A DNA stretch of 64,000 nucleotides from Bdellovibrio reynosensis. Lineage in GTDB: Bacteria; Bdellovibrionota; Bdellovibrionia; Bdellovibrionales; Bdellovibrionaceae. Numbering within the stretch: the first letter of the stretch is position 1; every line of letters begins with the position of its first letter. Of the stretch, positions 15,833 through 23,755 are shown in pieces. The notes under the pieces are model-generated. The model was not told the DNA's origin. It saw nothing but the letters and a program-made list of their open reading frames with translations, and did no database searches. The stretch spans positions 496,001 to 560,000 of the forward strand of contig NZ_CP093442.1 in the NCBI RefSeq assembly GCF_022814725.1, written 5' to 3'. The translations under genes and the position numbers were made by a program.

Positions 15833-16606
15833 ATGTTTGCTGTGTTGCTGACTGCTTTTTTATTTTGGAATACGCCAGGAGTCGCCAAATCTAAATCAGG
15901 CGAAGCCACGCTTAAGTATGGCGTAAATTCAAATTACGCAATGCCGTTAGTTGAAATCAGAAGAACCCAGGATGTTGTGAATCTTGAAAGCGGCATTCTT
16001 AAAGATCTTGGCGAAGCAATCTATAAGGAACTAAAAATTCCGCTCAAAGTATTTCTTGTTCCTAAAAGAAGAGTGGCACCGGCCTTGGTTTCCGGTAACG
16101 TTGCCGTGGTCTGTCACCTCAACGAAGTTTGGCAGCCAGCTATTAAAGACGATGTTCTATGGAGTGTAGATCTTTATCGCAGCACCAACTTGATCGTTTA
16201 TCTTGGTAACAAACCCGTTCAAAAAATCAAAGACCTTCATGGCGAGCGTGTAGGAACGGTCCTTAATTTTATTTATCAAATAATGGATGAATATTTTAAA
16301 AAAGGCGCGGTGATTCGCGAGGACGCGCCCAATAATGAAGCGAATATCCAAAAGCTAATCAATGGACGAATTTCTTATGCCATTATGTCCAATCTTGAAT
16401 TTTCCTATTATAAAAAAATGTATCCCGCTTTAGAGTCAGCGGATCTTGGTTTAGATTCCGTCATGACCAAATGTGCGTTATCTAAAAAACAAGATATCAT
16501 CACTATTGATGAATTAAACAAAGCTATCAACTCAATAAAAAAATCGGGTCAGCTAGATAGAATTTTAAAATCTTATTCCTACGATAAAAAAGCACAAGGC
16601 ATTTAA
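15833..16606 (+). CDS. Periplasmic solute-binding protein, SBP_bac_3-like
   Basis: A 257-residue exported protein of the family 3 extracellular solute-binding fold (amino-acid-binding type). A short signal peptide (MFAVLLTAFLFWNTPGVAKS) is followed by LKYGVNSNYAMPLVEI, GILKDLGEAIYKELKIP and the hinge-region text VQKIKDLHGERVGTVLNFIY. The C-terminal lobe ends GQLDRILKSYSY, typical of the family. No ABC permease or ATPase gene is adjacent, so it may be a stand-alone sensor or scavenger component. The start lies immediately after an extended -10 box, which implies a leaderless message. Confidence 0.75.
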   Translation: MFAVLLTAFLFWNTPGVAKSKSGEATLKYGVNSNYAMPLVEIRRTQDVVNLESGILKDLGEAIYKELKIPLKVFLVPKRRVAPALVSGNVAVVCHLNEVWQPAIKDDVLWSVDLYRSTNLIVYLGNKPVQKIKDLHGERVGTVLNFIYQIMDEYFKKGAVIREDAPNNEANIQKLINGRISYAIMSNLEFSYYKKMYPALESADLGLDSVMTKCALSKKQDIITIDELNKAINSIKKSGQLDRILKSYSYDKKAQGI

Positions 16607-16620
16607 CCCTGTGCTTTTCG
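16586..16620. terminator. Bidirectional intrinsic terminator between convergent genes
   Basis: AAAAGCACA (16588-16596) pairs with TGTGCTTTT (16610-16618), with the stop codon of the solute-binding-protein gene in the loop. Each strand has a T run after its 3' arm; the longer run is on the minus strand. Confidence 0.8.
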
Positions 16621-16643
16621 ATGCCTAGTTGTCGTTGTCCCAG

Positions 16644-17114
16644 TTATTCCCAGGCACGACCGTCGGGCATGACTTGGTTATCTTGTTCTCTTTGCAGTGC
16701 GCGTTGTTGCTCCATCAAATCTCTGCGGTATTGATCTTGATTTCTTTGCATCCATTCTTGTTGTTGGTCAAGTTGCTCGCCAGTATCAAACTGGGACGTA
16801 CGAGGACTAGTACCTATCGTTGATGAAGTGCTTGGTGGAGTCATGGGACCTGTAGGAGCACCTGAAACGGATCCACCAGAAATCGAGTTTGTTGAAGACG
16901 TAGAATTGTTATTGACGGGATTATCAACCGAGCCTACGGGATTTGTCGTTGTTGAAGCTCCTGAGGTGCTGTTCAAGGTATCAGTACTTTGTGTGGTTCC
17001 AGTGGTAGTACCAGTACCTGTTGTTGTAGTTCCCATACCCGTTGCAGAATTTGTTTGAGCGTGGGCGCTGCCAGCAAGAAGAAGCATCAATGCAAATATC
17101 TTAATGGCATTCAT
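16644..17114 (-). CDS. Exported Thr/Ser/Gly-rich low-complexity protein
   Basis: A 156-residue protein. A signal peptide (MNAIKIFALMLLLAGSAHAQ) is followed by about 80 residues of low complexity dominated by Thr, Gly and Ser (for example GTTTTGTGTTTGTT) and then by Asn/Ser/Pro. The last about 45 residues are a charged Gln/Arg/Glu-rich helix (QQQEWMQRNQDQYRRD) that could form a coiled coil. No family recognised. A good ribosome-binding site (TAGGAGG) precedes the ATG. It lies 10 bases after the DUF883-like gene, so the two probably form an operon. Confidence 0.65.
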   Translation of the reverse strand: MNAIKIFALMLLLAGSAHAQTNSATGMGTTTTGTGTTTGTTQSTDTLNSTSGASTTTNPVGSVDNPVNNNSTSSTNSISGGSVSGAPTGPMTPPSTSSTIGTSPRTSQFDTGEQLDQQQEWMQRNQDQYRRDLMEQQRALQREQDNQVMPDGRAWE

Positions 17115-17124
17115 GACGAACCTC

Positions 17125-17433
17125 CTAATGACGACGTTTCAAAAACATTCTCAACAAGCCTACGCCCGCAATGCCAGCAAAGCTTGCAGCTACGGGATGT
17201 CTTCTTAAATATGAACTTGATGTAGTCAAAACACGGCTCCAAGTTTCTGGATTCGAAACCATGTTCATGGCTTTAGATGAAAAATCTGACACTGTAGATG
17301 CAATATTTTTTCCGGAACTTTGTGAGCTTTGACTTCCAAAACCACTGCTGCTTGACGCTTGTGAACTTCTGGAAGCGTTACTGCTTGGTGAAAAAGAACT
17401 GGAAGATTGTGAAGATGCTGATTGTTGAGCCAT
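17125..17433 (-). CDS. DUF883/ElaB-YqjD-like membrane-anchored stress protein with Ser-rich N-terminus
   Basis: A 102-residue protein. The N-terminal about 40 residues are almost entirely Ser, Gln, Gly and Ala (SSQSSSSFSPSSNASRSSQ). The C-terminal part has the feature of ElaB/YqjD proteins: a segment RRHPVAASFAGIAGVGLL followed by a basic end KRRH, which forms a single C-terminal inner-membrane anchor. ElaB/YqjD proteins are induced in stationary phase in enterobacteria and bind ribosomes; applying that here is inference. Ribosome-binding site AAGGAGG. The same style of Ser-rich tail recurs on other proteins up to 25 kb. Confidence 0.65.
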   Translation of the reverse strand: MAQQSASSQSSSSFSPSSNASRSSQASSSSGFGSQSSQSSGKNIASTVSDFSSKAMNMVSNPETWSRVLTTSSSYLRRHPVAASFAGIAGVGLLRMFLKRRH

Positions 17434-17518
17434 AAAAGCCTCCTTTTAATGGTGCCTTTATTGTCGCTCCGAAAAATATGAGTACCAACTGTCTAAAGCC
17501 AGTCTTTGTGTTATGTCA

Positions 17519-19105
17519 TCATATTCCCATGTCATTCGGACTTTGATAGGGCTCCTTTTTGTCTAGAGTTTTTTCAATCTTAGTTTGGTCGACCGGCATT
17601 TCTTTCAAGCCAGAAATTGCAGGACCATTGATCACTTCCCCGGTCGCAGCAAAACGAGAACCGTGGCAGGGGCAGTCCCAAGTTTTTTCAGTTTCGTTCC
17701 AATGCACAACCCCGCCTAGATGAGGGCAAATGGCACTGAAACTTTTTATTTGATTATTTTCATCACGATAAACGGCGACCTTTTGCCCATGGATTTCAAA
17801 CAGGCCGCCATCACCTGGTTGCAAATGATCTTTCGTCCATTCTTTCGGAACATGAATTCGTTCTGTGTACTGACGAAGAATGTTGGTATTTTCTTTTACG
17901 AATTGCATTGTTGCTCGCAAGTTGATCCGGCTGGGTGAATACAAATCAGCCCATTCATTCGGAGTCCCTTGAAGTAAATCCCGAATCACCATCGAAGCAA
18001 TGGCACCGTGAGTAAGGCCATGGCCTGAATCTCCCGTTGAGATAAAGATATTATTGTCTCCAGGATTTTTTCCGATGAAAGCTAAACCATCGGTGGGTTC
18101 GATAATCTGACCTGACCACCGGTGAACTATCTCACCTTGAAGATGCAATCTTTCTTTAGCCCAGATATCAAGATCGTCAAAACGCGTTTCCGTGTGAGAA
18201 TCTTGACCCACTCGGTGGTCTTCGCCACCGATGATAACTAAATCTTTGCCTGGGGTGGTTTCAGGAATCAGGCGCACATAATGATAAGGCTTCGTGGTAT
18301 CCCAGAATAAAACATCCGGAAAAGTTCCCGATGGAACTTCAACACCGATGATATAGGTACGGTAGGCCGCCTCTTTGGTGTGCATATGAAAGCGATCATT
18401 CACCGGAACATTGGTAGCGACCACTATCGACTTTGCATATATCATGGAACCGTTGTTCGTCTTCACATAAGTGGAGTCCGTGTCTTCAAACTCAACCGCA
18501 GGGGTGTGCCCATAAATCTCGCCCCCCATTTTTTGAATCGAAGCCAGCAGTCCTTTAATAAATTTTAAAGGATGGATGCGAGCCTGCTGAGGATAAGAAA
18601 TCGCCGGGCCAAAATGCGCGAAATAAGGCGGGGAAGGCAGCAACTCACAAGGTGCTCCTAAACGAAGACTGGCTTCAAACTCTTCTTCAAAATCATCCCT
18701 TTCAGTTTCCGGGCTTAAATATAAAAATCCCGGAATGCGTTTGAAGTCGCAGGCAATATTTTCTTCTGCAATGATTTTTTCAATCAGGTCAATGGCATCA
18801 CTATGGCTGCTCAGGGCTTGGTTTGCTTTTGTTTCCCCGTGCAACTGAATCAGTTTTGTGAAGCCTTCATCCAGAACATAGGAAAGATGGGCACTCGTGC
18901 GAGCCGTTTCATTTTCCCCAAAGGATTCTTTGTCGATAAGGACAACCTTAAATCCGTTCTTCAACAGAATGTAAGCCGTCATGACGCCAGCTATTCCGGC
19001 ACCCACAACACATACATCGGTATGCAAAGTACCCAAAAGGGGCGTATAGAGTGGAGGATCAATTTCTTGCCAATAGGATTCGTGATTTTGATGTTGATGA
19101 AACAT
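17519..19105 (-). CDS. FAD-dependent oxidoreductase with C-terminal Rieske [2Fe-2S] domain
   Basis: A 528-residue two-domain oxidoreductase. Residues 1 to about 400 form a DAO-type flavoprotein, with the FAD-binding VCVVGAGIAGVMTAYIL at about 29-45 and FISTGDSGHGLTHG near 365. The C-terminus (about 425-515) is a Rieske domain with the cluster ligands in CPHLGG and CPCHGS (about residues 459-482). This DAO plus Rieske architecture is common in bacteria; members are thought to oxidise amines or similar substrates, but the substrate is unknown. It is divergent from the YqcI/YcgG gene, with a 9-bp inverted repeat (19128-19136/19153-19161) between them. Confidence 0.9.
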   Translation of the reverse strand: MFHQHQNHESYWQEIDPPLYTPLLGTLHTDVCVVGAGIAGVMTAYILLKNGFKVVLIDKESFGENETARTSAHLSYVLDEGFTKLIQLHGETKANQALSSHSDAIDLIEKIIAEENIACDFKRIPGFLYLSPETERDDFEEEFEASLRLGAPCELLPSPPYFAHFGPAISYPQQARIHPLKFIKGLLASIQKMGGEIYGHTPAVEFEDTDSTYVKTNNGSMIYAKSIVVATNVPVNDRFHMHTKEAAYRTYIIGVEVPSGTFPDVLFWDTTKPYHYVRLIPETTPGKDLVIIGGEDHRVGQDSHTETRFDDLDIWAKERLHLQGEIVHRWSGQIIEPTDGLAFIGKNPGDNNIFISTGDSGHGLTHGAIASMVIRDLLQGTPNEWADLYSPSRINLRATMQFVKENTNILRQYTERIHVPKEWTKDHLQPGDGGLFEIHGQKVAVYRDENNQIKSFSAICPHLGGVVHWNETEKTWDCPCHGSRFAATGEVINGPAISGLKEMPVDQTKIEKTLDKKEPYQSPNDMGI

Positions 19106-19231
19106 AGGCTCAGTGTGAATCCTGCAGAGATAAATTCAATTTACAGAATGGAAATTTATCTTTGCACTTCATGGTAAAACACACGACCGGATAAGTTGCG
19201 TTCCCATAAGATTGTGTCGAATAATTCATCT

Positions 19232-19891
19232 ATGAATTTACAAGAAATTGAAAATGATCTTCGCGCGCTAGTGTCTCAAAAAAATTATCCCTGTGTGGCT
19301 GCTGTTAAAGCATTTCATGACGGTGACTTTATCTTTGATACCTACAGCAAGTTTGGAACAGGGGAATCTGCCCAGCGCCTGGCCCAGAATTTACTTTCAT
19401 TTAAAGAAAAGCAAAGTAAACCAGGTGGGGAATACTTAACATATATCGCAGTTTTCCCCGAGGATCAAAGCACGGACGAACACACATTTGAAATGCACTT
19501 GTTTCATGAGCTTTCAGCCATTTGGAATTTTCCTGAAATCGCGGGGAAGTGGGATGAAAAATTCAGTTCAAATCCGGATGATAAGAATTTTTGTTTTAGT
19601 CTAGACGGAAGCGCTTTTTTCGTTGTTGGTATGCATCCCCAAAGCAGCCGACGGGCACGCCGTTTGCCTTACAACGCATTGATATTTAATTTATACAGTC
19701 AGTTTCAAGTCCTACGTGAAAAAGGTGTGTTTGATTCGATGGTGAAATCCATCCGTCATCGCGATATGCAATTTCAAGGTTCGGTTAATCCTATGGTGGA
19801 ACAGTATGATAATAAGTGGGAGGCAATCCAGTACTCTGGAAAAATGAATCCACCAGACTGGAAATGCCCCTTTAGCAGAAATAAAACTTAA
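19232..19891 (+). CDS. YqcI/YcgG family protein (heme-dependent N-hydroxylase-like)
   Basis: A 219-residue protein of the YqcI/YcgG (GntA-like) family. Typical features are YPCVAAVKAF near the N-terminus, HLFHELSAIWNFP, FFVVGMHPQSSRRARRLPY and the C-terminal NPPDWKCPF. One member (GntA) is described as a heme-dependent arginine-derivative N-hydroxylase in guanitoxin synthesis; the substrate here is unknown. I chose ATG 19232, because the longer frame begins at TTG 19196. The stop codon overlaps the convergent DJ-1 gene by four bases. Position among oxidative and stress genes fits a detoxification role (inference). Confidence 0.75.
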   Translation: MNLQEIENDLRALVSQKNYPCVAAVKAFHDGDFIFDTYSKFGTGESAQRLAQNLLSFKEKQSKPGGEYLTYIAVFPEDQSTDEHTFEMHLFHELSAIWNFPEIAGKWDEKFSSNPDDKNFCFSLDGSAFFVVGMHPQSSRRARRLPYNALIFNLYSQFQVLREKGVFDSMVKSIRHRDMQFQGSVNPMVEQYDNKWEAIQYSGKMNPPDWKCPFSRNKT

Positions 19892-20487
19892 ACCGATGGT
19901 TGAGATTCGTCGCGATTGTGTCTGCGAATCTCATTCTTTCTTTGATCCTCTGTTTGCGCAAAGACTTCGATCATCTTCTTATTAAAGGCAGGGATATCCG
20001 CAGGCTTGCGACTTGTCACTAAGCCACTGTCTTCAACCACTTCTTCATCAACCCAATCGGCCCCGGCATTCATGATATCAGTACGAACTGATGGGTAGGA
20101 TGTGACTTTTCTGCCCACTAGAATGCTAGTTTCGATAAGTATTTGAGGACCATGACAGATAGCTGCTATGGGTTTTTCATCGTCGATGAATTCTTGCACG
20201 AACTGAACTGCTTCGTCATCCAGGCGCAGTTTATCAGGGCTCATGACTCCACCAGGAATTAGCAAGCCATCGTATTCGGCTGAATCTGCATCTTCGACAG
20301 TGCGATCCACTTCAATGGTTTTTCCCCACTTATCATGGTTCCAAGCCTTGATGACGCCCTTTTTTAAAGAAATTATATGAGTATCTGCGCCCGCTCTTTC
20401 AAGAGCTTTCTTTGGATCAAACAGCTCAGATTCTTCAAAACCTTCAGCGGCTAAAATTGCTATTGATTTCCCTGAAAGATCGGCCAT
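19888..20487 (-). CDS. DJ-1/PfpI family protein (YhbO/general stress protein 18-like)
   Basis: A 199-residue class I glutamine-amidotransferase-like protein. It starts IAILAAEGFEESEL with the conserved Glu, has the nucleophile Cys111 in AAICHGPQIL, and has LIPGGVMSPDKLR just before it. These are the features of the YhbO/PfpI subgroup, linked in other bacteria to stress survival, glyoxal detoxification or protein deglycation; the exact activity is disputed. Start ATG 20487 is chosen because AAGGAG precedes it; the longer frame would run into the upstream terminator. Confidence 0.9.
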   Translation of the reverse strand: MADLSGKSIAILAAEGFEESELFDPKKALERAGADTHIISLKKGVIKAWNHDKWGKTIEVDRTVEDADSAEYDGLLIPGGVMSPDKLRLDDEAVQFVQEFIDDEKPIAAICHGPQILIETSILVGRKVTSYPSVRTDIMNAGADWVDEEVVEDSGLVTSRKPADIPAFNKKMIEVFAQTEDQRKNEIRRHNRDESQPSV

Positions 20488-20512
20488 GGGGAACTCCTTC
20501 GTAGTGTAAGAT

Positions 20513-20543
20513 AAAAAAGGCCGGAAGAATCCTTCTGCCGGCC
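20513..20543 (-). terminator. Intrinsic terminator after the BON-domain gene
   Basis: On the minus strand GGCCGG...CCGGCC with an inner AGAA/TTCT pairing forms a hairpin (20543-20519), followed by TTTTTTAT. It separates the BON-domain gene (20563-21309) from the DJ-1 gene. Confidence 0.8.
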
Positions 20544-20562
20544 ACCCCAATAGGGGTAAAAA

Positions 20563-21309
20563 TTAATGATTTGATGATGACGAGGAAGAACCAGATTTTT
20601 TGCTGCTGGATTTTTCGCTTCCAGAGCTTCTGCTTTCTGATTGTCTTTCTTCCCTTTCTTCGCTTTTTTGTACACGAAGGTTGTTCGTGACTTCTTGAAC
20701 TCCAAAGGAATGTTCAATAGCATCTTCGGCTAAGTATTTCATTCGACGGTCAGGAACTGCGCCTTCAAGTGTGACTTTGGCCTCTGACACTTCCACGTCA
20801 ATATTTTCAGCGTCAATTTCTGGGTGACGGGTTAAGATCTCGCAAATCTCTTCTTTAATGCGTTCATCGGAACGTTTAAAGCCCTTGGGTCCGCGGCCTG
20901 TATAATTACGTTGGCTTTCTTGGCTGTAACCACTTTGGTTGAACTGACCGAAATTTTGTTCCCCTGTTTGTGCGCCATAACCGAACTGACTGTAACGATC
21001 TTGTTGTTCATAATCCATACGATCATTGCGATCACGGTCCCGGTAGCCTTCTTCACGGCCGAAGCGGCTTTGTTCGTAGTATTCACTTTGACCACCACGA
21101 CGAGAGCCGCCCCCGCGCGAATATCCACGATCGTCATTTGAACGATAACGTTGATGTTGATTACGGCTCATTTGATAGTCATCGTCTTCGCCGCGATAGC
21201 CAGAACGCTCGTCCATAGGGTCATTTTCATACCAATCTTGTCGTTCATTGCTACGGGAATAGCGTCCTTGATTGCCAGAGCTGCGGTCATAGTTTCGCTG
21301 ATTCGGCAT
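20563..21309 (-). CDS. BON-domain protein with Arg/Tyr/Gly-rich N-terminus and Ser-rich tail
   Basis: A 248-residue protein with no signal peptide. Residues 1 to about 145 are a disordered Arg/Asp/Tyr/Gly/Gln-rich region (RSNDRQ, SRGGGSRRGG, YGAQTGEQNFGQFNQSGYSQ). Residues about 150-212 form one BON domain (IKEEICEILTRHPEIDAENI ... VTLEGAVPDRR ... VTNNLRV). The last about 30 residues are almost all Ser, Lys, Glu and Arg. BON domains are usually found in periplasmic, lipid-associated or osmotic-stress proteins such as OsmY; a cytoplasmic BON protein with an RGG-like disordered arm is unusual. Divergent from a second BON gene at 21619. Ribosome-binding site AGGAGA. Confidence 0.8.
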   Translation of the reverse strand: MPNQRNYDRSSGNQGRYSRSNERQDWYENDPMDERSGYRGEDDDYQMSRNQHQRYRSNDDRGYSRGGGSRRGGQSEYYEQSRFGREEGYRDRDRNDRMDYEQQDRYSQFGYGAQTGEQNFGQFNQSGYSQESQRNYTGRGPKGFKRSDERIKEEICEILTRHPEIDAENIDVEVSEAKVTLEGAVPDRRMKYLAEDAIEHSFGVQEVTNNLRVQKSEEREERQSESRSSGSEKSSSKKSGSSSSSSNH

Positions 21310-21618
21310 TGCCCATTTCTCCTGTTAAAAGTGTATGTAAGTTGTTACTGCGTTAACGAGGATGAAACAAAAATACACTGAAGCCTAGGAAACTCTGTCG
21401 ACCTTTTCAGAAAACAAGAAGTTACTCTTTAAAAACTTTGTTAAAAAAGTTTGAAGCACCTAAATATTTTTTTAATGCCAAAAGTTTTTTCTTTGTAATC
21501 GGACCTTGGTGCTTCGGAGATTGGTTGGTTCTATGCAATCAAACACCACTGATTACATAGGCTGCAGAAAGCAAGTTTACTATCATATAGGCAAATAAAC
21601 CCAAGCAGGGAGGCCTAC
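21310..21618. promoter_or_regulatory. 309-base divergent intergenic region between two BON genes
   Basis: This AT-rich region must hold the promoters of both BON genes. It contains separated inverted octamers GAAGCACC (21453-21460) and GGTGCTTC (21508-21515), and a local hairpin AAACTTT...AAAGTTT near 21433. I saw no convincing consensus -35/-10 pair, which would fit use of an alternative sigma factor (inference). No short ORF with a good ribosome-binding site was found. Confidence 0.35.
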
Positions 21619-21996
21619 ATGAATAATAAATTAGCAATGCTAGTTGCAGCTTCTCTTGTCGTCGCCAGCGGTGGTGCCTATGCTGACGGGGATAAGAAGG
21701 GACATATAAAGGATGATCAGGTTTCAAAAACCTATCATACTGAAAAAACAGCCGATGATCAGGCGATGATGAACGAAAAAGACACTGAACTTACTCGTCG
21801 CGTGCGTGAACAAATTGTCGCTGACGAAAAGCTCTCTATGAATGCAAAAAATATCAAGATCATCGCACAAAATGGCAAAGTCACTTTAAAAGGCCCGGTT
21901 GATTCTGCGGGTGAGCGTAACAAAGTTGAAGCCATTGCAAAAAAAGTTTCGGGTGCAAAATCCATCATTAATCAAACTGAAGTAGAAAAAGAATAG
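21619..21996 (+). CDS. Periplasmic BON-domain protein (OsmY-like)
   Basis: A 125-residue exported protein with a signal peptide ending SGGAYA and a single BON domain at about residues 58-122 (LTRRVREQIVADEKLSMNAKN ... GKVTLKGPVDSAGERNKVEAIA ... SIINQTEV). OsmY in E. coli carries two BON domains, so this is a one-domain relative. Such proteins are typically induced by osmotic or stationary-phase stress. Ribosome-binding site GGGAGG. It lies 9 bases before the YflT-like gene and is certainly co-transcribed with it. Confidence 0.88.
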   Translation: MNNKLAMLVAASLVVASGGAYADGDKKGHIKDDQVSKTYHTEKTADDQAMMNEKDTELTRRVREQIVADEKLSMNAKNIKIIAQNGKVTLKGPVDSAGERNKVEAIAKKVSGAKSIINQTEVEKE

Positions 21997-22005
21997 GAGG
22001 CTTAT

Positions 22006-22581
22006 ATGGGTAAGCAAGGAAGAAAAGTTGTTTACGGGATCTTTCAAAACCGTGCAAGTTTAGAATCGTGTGTAAGTAACCTTCGCCTCGAAGGCTTCCG
22101 TCCAGAGGACGTTTCAGTATTAATGCCAGATAAAGGCGACACTGCGACCTTCGCCCACGAAAAAGGAACGAAGGCGCCAGAAGGTGCTGCCATCGGTGGC
22201 GGTACGGGTGCAGTTCTTGGTGGTACTTTAGGTTGGCTAGTGGGTATTGGTGCTGTGGCAACAATTCCTGCTCTTGGACCTTTAGTAGCGGCAGGCCCTA
22301 TCATGAGTGCGCTGGCGGGTCTTGGTGTTGGTACCGCAGTAGGTGGATTGGCTGGAGCCTTAGCGGGTCTAGGCATTCCTGAATACGAAGCAAAACGCTA
22401 TGAAAAATATGTTAAAGACGGCGGTATCCTGATTTCCGTTCACGTCGATGACAATGACTGGGAAGACAAGGCTGAAAGAATTCTTGAGGCTTCTGGAGCG
22501 AAAGATATTTCGAATTCTACAGAAGTCAGCCAAAAAGAATTCCGTCAATCTTCTAGCGATCAAAAAACAACACGTTTTTAA
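22006..22581 (+). CDS. General-stress YflT-like protein with glycine-zipper segments
   Basis: A 191-residue protein. The N-terminus KVVYGIFQNRASLESCVSNL ... LRLEGFRPEDVSVLMP has the form of the heat-induced stress (YflT/GSP17M) domain. The middle (about 62-125) is a Gly/Ala-rich hydrophobic stretch of glycine-zipper type (AAIGGGTGAVLGG, GLGVGTAVGGLAGALAGLG) that may insert into or associate with membranes. The C-terminal part, YVKDGGILISVHVDDNDWEDKA, resembles the repeated ferredoxin-like half of such proteins. The tail is Ser/Gln-rich. Ribosome-binding site AGGAGG; a terminator follows. Function unknown; typical of stress-induced gene clusters. Confidence 0.75.
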   Translation: MGKQGRKVVYGIFQNRASLESCVSNLRLEGFRPEDVSVLMPDKGDTATFAHEKGTKAPEGAAIGGGTGAVLGGTLGWLVGIGAVATIPALGPLVAAGPIMSALAGLGVGTAVGGLAGALAGLGIPEYEAKRYEKYVKDGGILISVHVDDNDWEDKAERILEASGAKDISNSTEVSQKEFRQSSSDQKTTRF

Positions 22582-22591
22582 TAAAAAATTA

Positions 22592-22625
22592 AAAAATGCC
22601 CCTCTTCATGAGGGGCTTTTTTTTA
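22592..22625 (+). terminator. Intrinsic terminator after the BON/YflT operon
   Basis: GCCCCTC (22598-22604) pairs with GAGGGGC (22610-22616) around a five-base loop, followed by eight or more T residues. Confidence 0.92.
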
Positions 22626-22672
22626 TCTATCGTGCTCTGGCGAAGTCAGGGTGTATGCAAGGTAAATAATCA

Positions 22673-23740
22673 ATGTTCAACTGGAAAAACATAAATCTTA
22701 AAAGTAAAAAGGTCCGAGTTATTCTTATAGTGGTTCTTGTCCTAGGGGCCATTCGCGTCGCACTTCCATTTGCTATCAAGACGGCTTTTAATTCCTTCAT
22801 GGGGGATTTTTCTAAAGTTTTTGCCGTTCATCTGGAAGATGTGGATTTGGGTATCCTGCGAGGAGCCTACCGCCTAGAAGGCCTTGAGGGAAAATTGAAA
22901 GAAAAGGACCGCGTATTTCTGCAAACCGAGTCCATTGATATTTCCATGGCTTGGCGGGATCTTTTTAGAGGTGACTTAAGAACTGATATTGTCATCGAAG
23001 GCCTCGATCTAAAGTTGAACGAAGAGCTGCTTGAGGGAATTAAAAAAAATGCGGCGGAATCAAAAAAGGATGCTGAAAAAGCCGGGGAAAAAGTTTTTCC
23101 AGTGAACATTTCCCGCGTGGATATAAAAAACTCAAGCATTGAAATTTCAAAAATGCCTGGAGCTATTAAAGATCTGACTTTTAAAATCAACCAAATTCAA
23201 GGTCGTGTTTCCAATGCCACCCCGACGGAAGAAAGCGGTAAAACTGTCGCTAACATCAAAGGAGTATTACAAGATTCGGCCACTATTTACGGAGTGGCGG
23301 AAGTAAATCAGAAGAAAATCCCCAATGATTGGCTTCTTGCCGTCGAACTAAGAAAATTTGATTTAAAAGCCGTAAATCCGTTGACTGAAAAGTATGTGCC
23401 TTTGTCTTTTAGAAAGGGCAGTTTGGATTTGTATGCGGAGGTAAAAGGTGAAAACAACGCGGTCAAAGGGTATCTAAAGCCATTTATGTCAGATATGGAA
23501 TTTGTCGGGGATCAAAAAGATTTTAAAGGACTAAAACACTTCGGTATCGAAGTTTCTAGTGACCTGGCAAAGCTGATCTTTAGCAATAAAGAAAACAAAA
23601 CTCTCGCAACCAAAGTAGATTTTAATTATGAAAAAGGTAAGCTTGATTGGAGTGCTGGCGACGTGATGGCAAATGCCTTGGAACACGGTTACCGCCAAGA
23701 AATCCCGGCTGGCTTAGAAAACAAATACAGATTGGAATAA
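22673..23740 (+). CDS. DUF748/AsmA-like envelope protein
   Basis: A 355-residue protein anchored by an N-terminal membrane helix (about residues 15-36). The remaining part is periplasmic and beta-rich, with VHLEDVDLGILRGAYRLEGLEG and LDLYAEVKGENNAVKGYLKPFM. These match the DUF748 family, related to AsmA/TamB-type lipid-handling proteins. Neighbouring genes encode OmpA-like proteins, an association I recall for DUF748 proteins in other genomes. It probably acts in the periplasm in envelope maintenance. The lipoprotein gene follows after 15 bases. Confidence 0.75.
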   Translation: MFNWKNINLKSKKVRVILIVVLVLGAIRVALPFAIKTAFNSFMGDFSKVFAVHLEDVDLGILRGAYRLEGLEGKLKEKDRVFLQTESIDISMAWRDLFRGDLRTDIVIEGLDLKLNEELLEGIKKNAAESKKDAEKAGEKVFPVNISRVDIKNSSIEISKMPGAIKDLTFKINQIQGRVSNATPTEESGKTVANIKGVLQDSATIYGVAEVNQKKIPNDWLLAVELRKFDLKAVNPLTEKYVPLSFRKGSLDLYAEVKGENNAVKGYLKPFMSDMEFVGDQKDFKGLKHFGIEVSSDLAKLIFSNKENKTLATKVDFNYEKGKLDWSAGDVMANALEHGYRQEIPAGLENKYRLE

Positions 23741-23755
23741 CGAAAGGACTTAGAA

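Noticed and set aside
16828..17225. Val/Pro-rich plus-strand ORFs opposite the Thr-rich exported protein
   Set aside because: Reverse reading of Thr/Gly/Ser low-complexity codons; the minus frame has a signal peptide and a ribosome-binding site.
20832..21381. Ile/Val/Thr-rich ORFs opposite the disordered arm of the BON gene
   Set aside because: Shadow frames of Arg/Asp/Tyr-rich codons; compositionally biased, without ribosome-binding sites.
22044..22376. Pro/Ala-rich minus-strand ORF opposite the YflT-like gene
   Set aside because: It is the reverse reading of the Gly/Ala-rich zipper segment.
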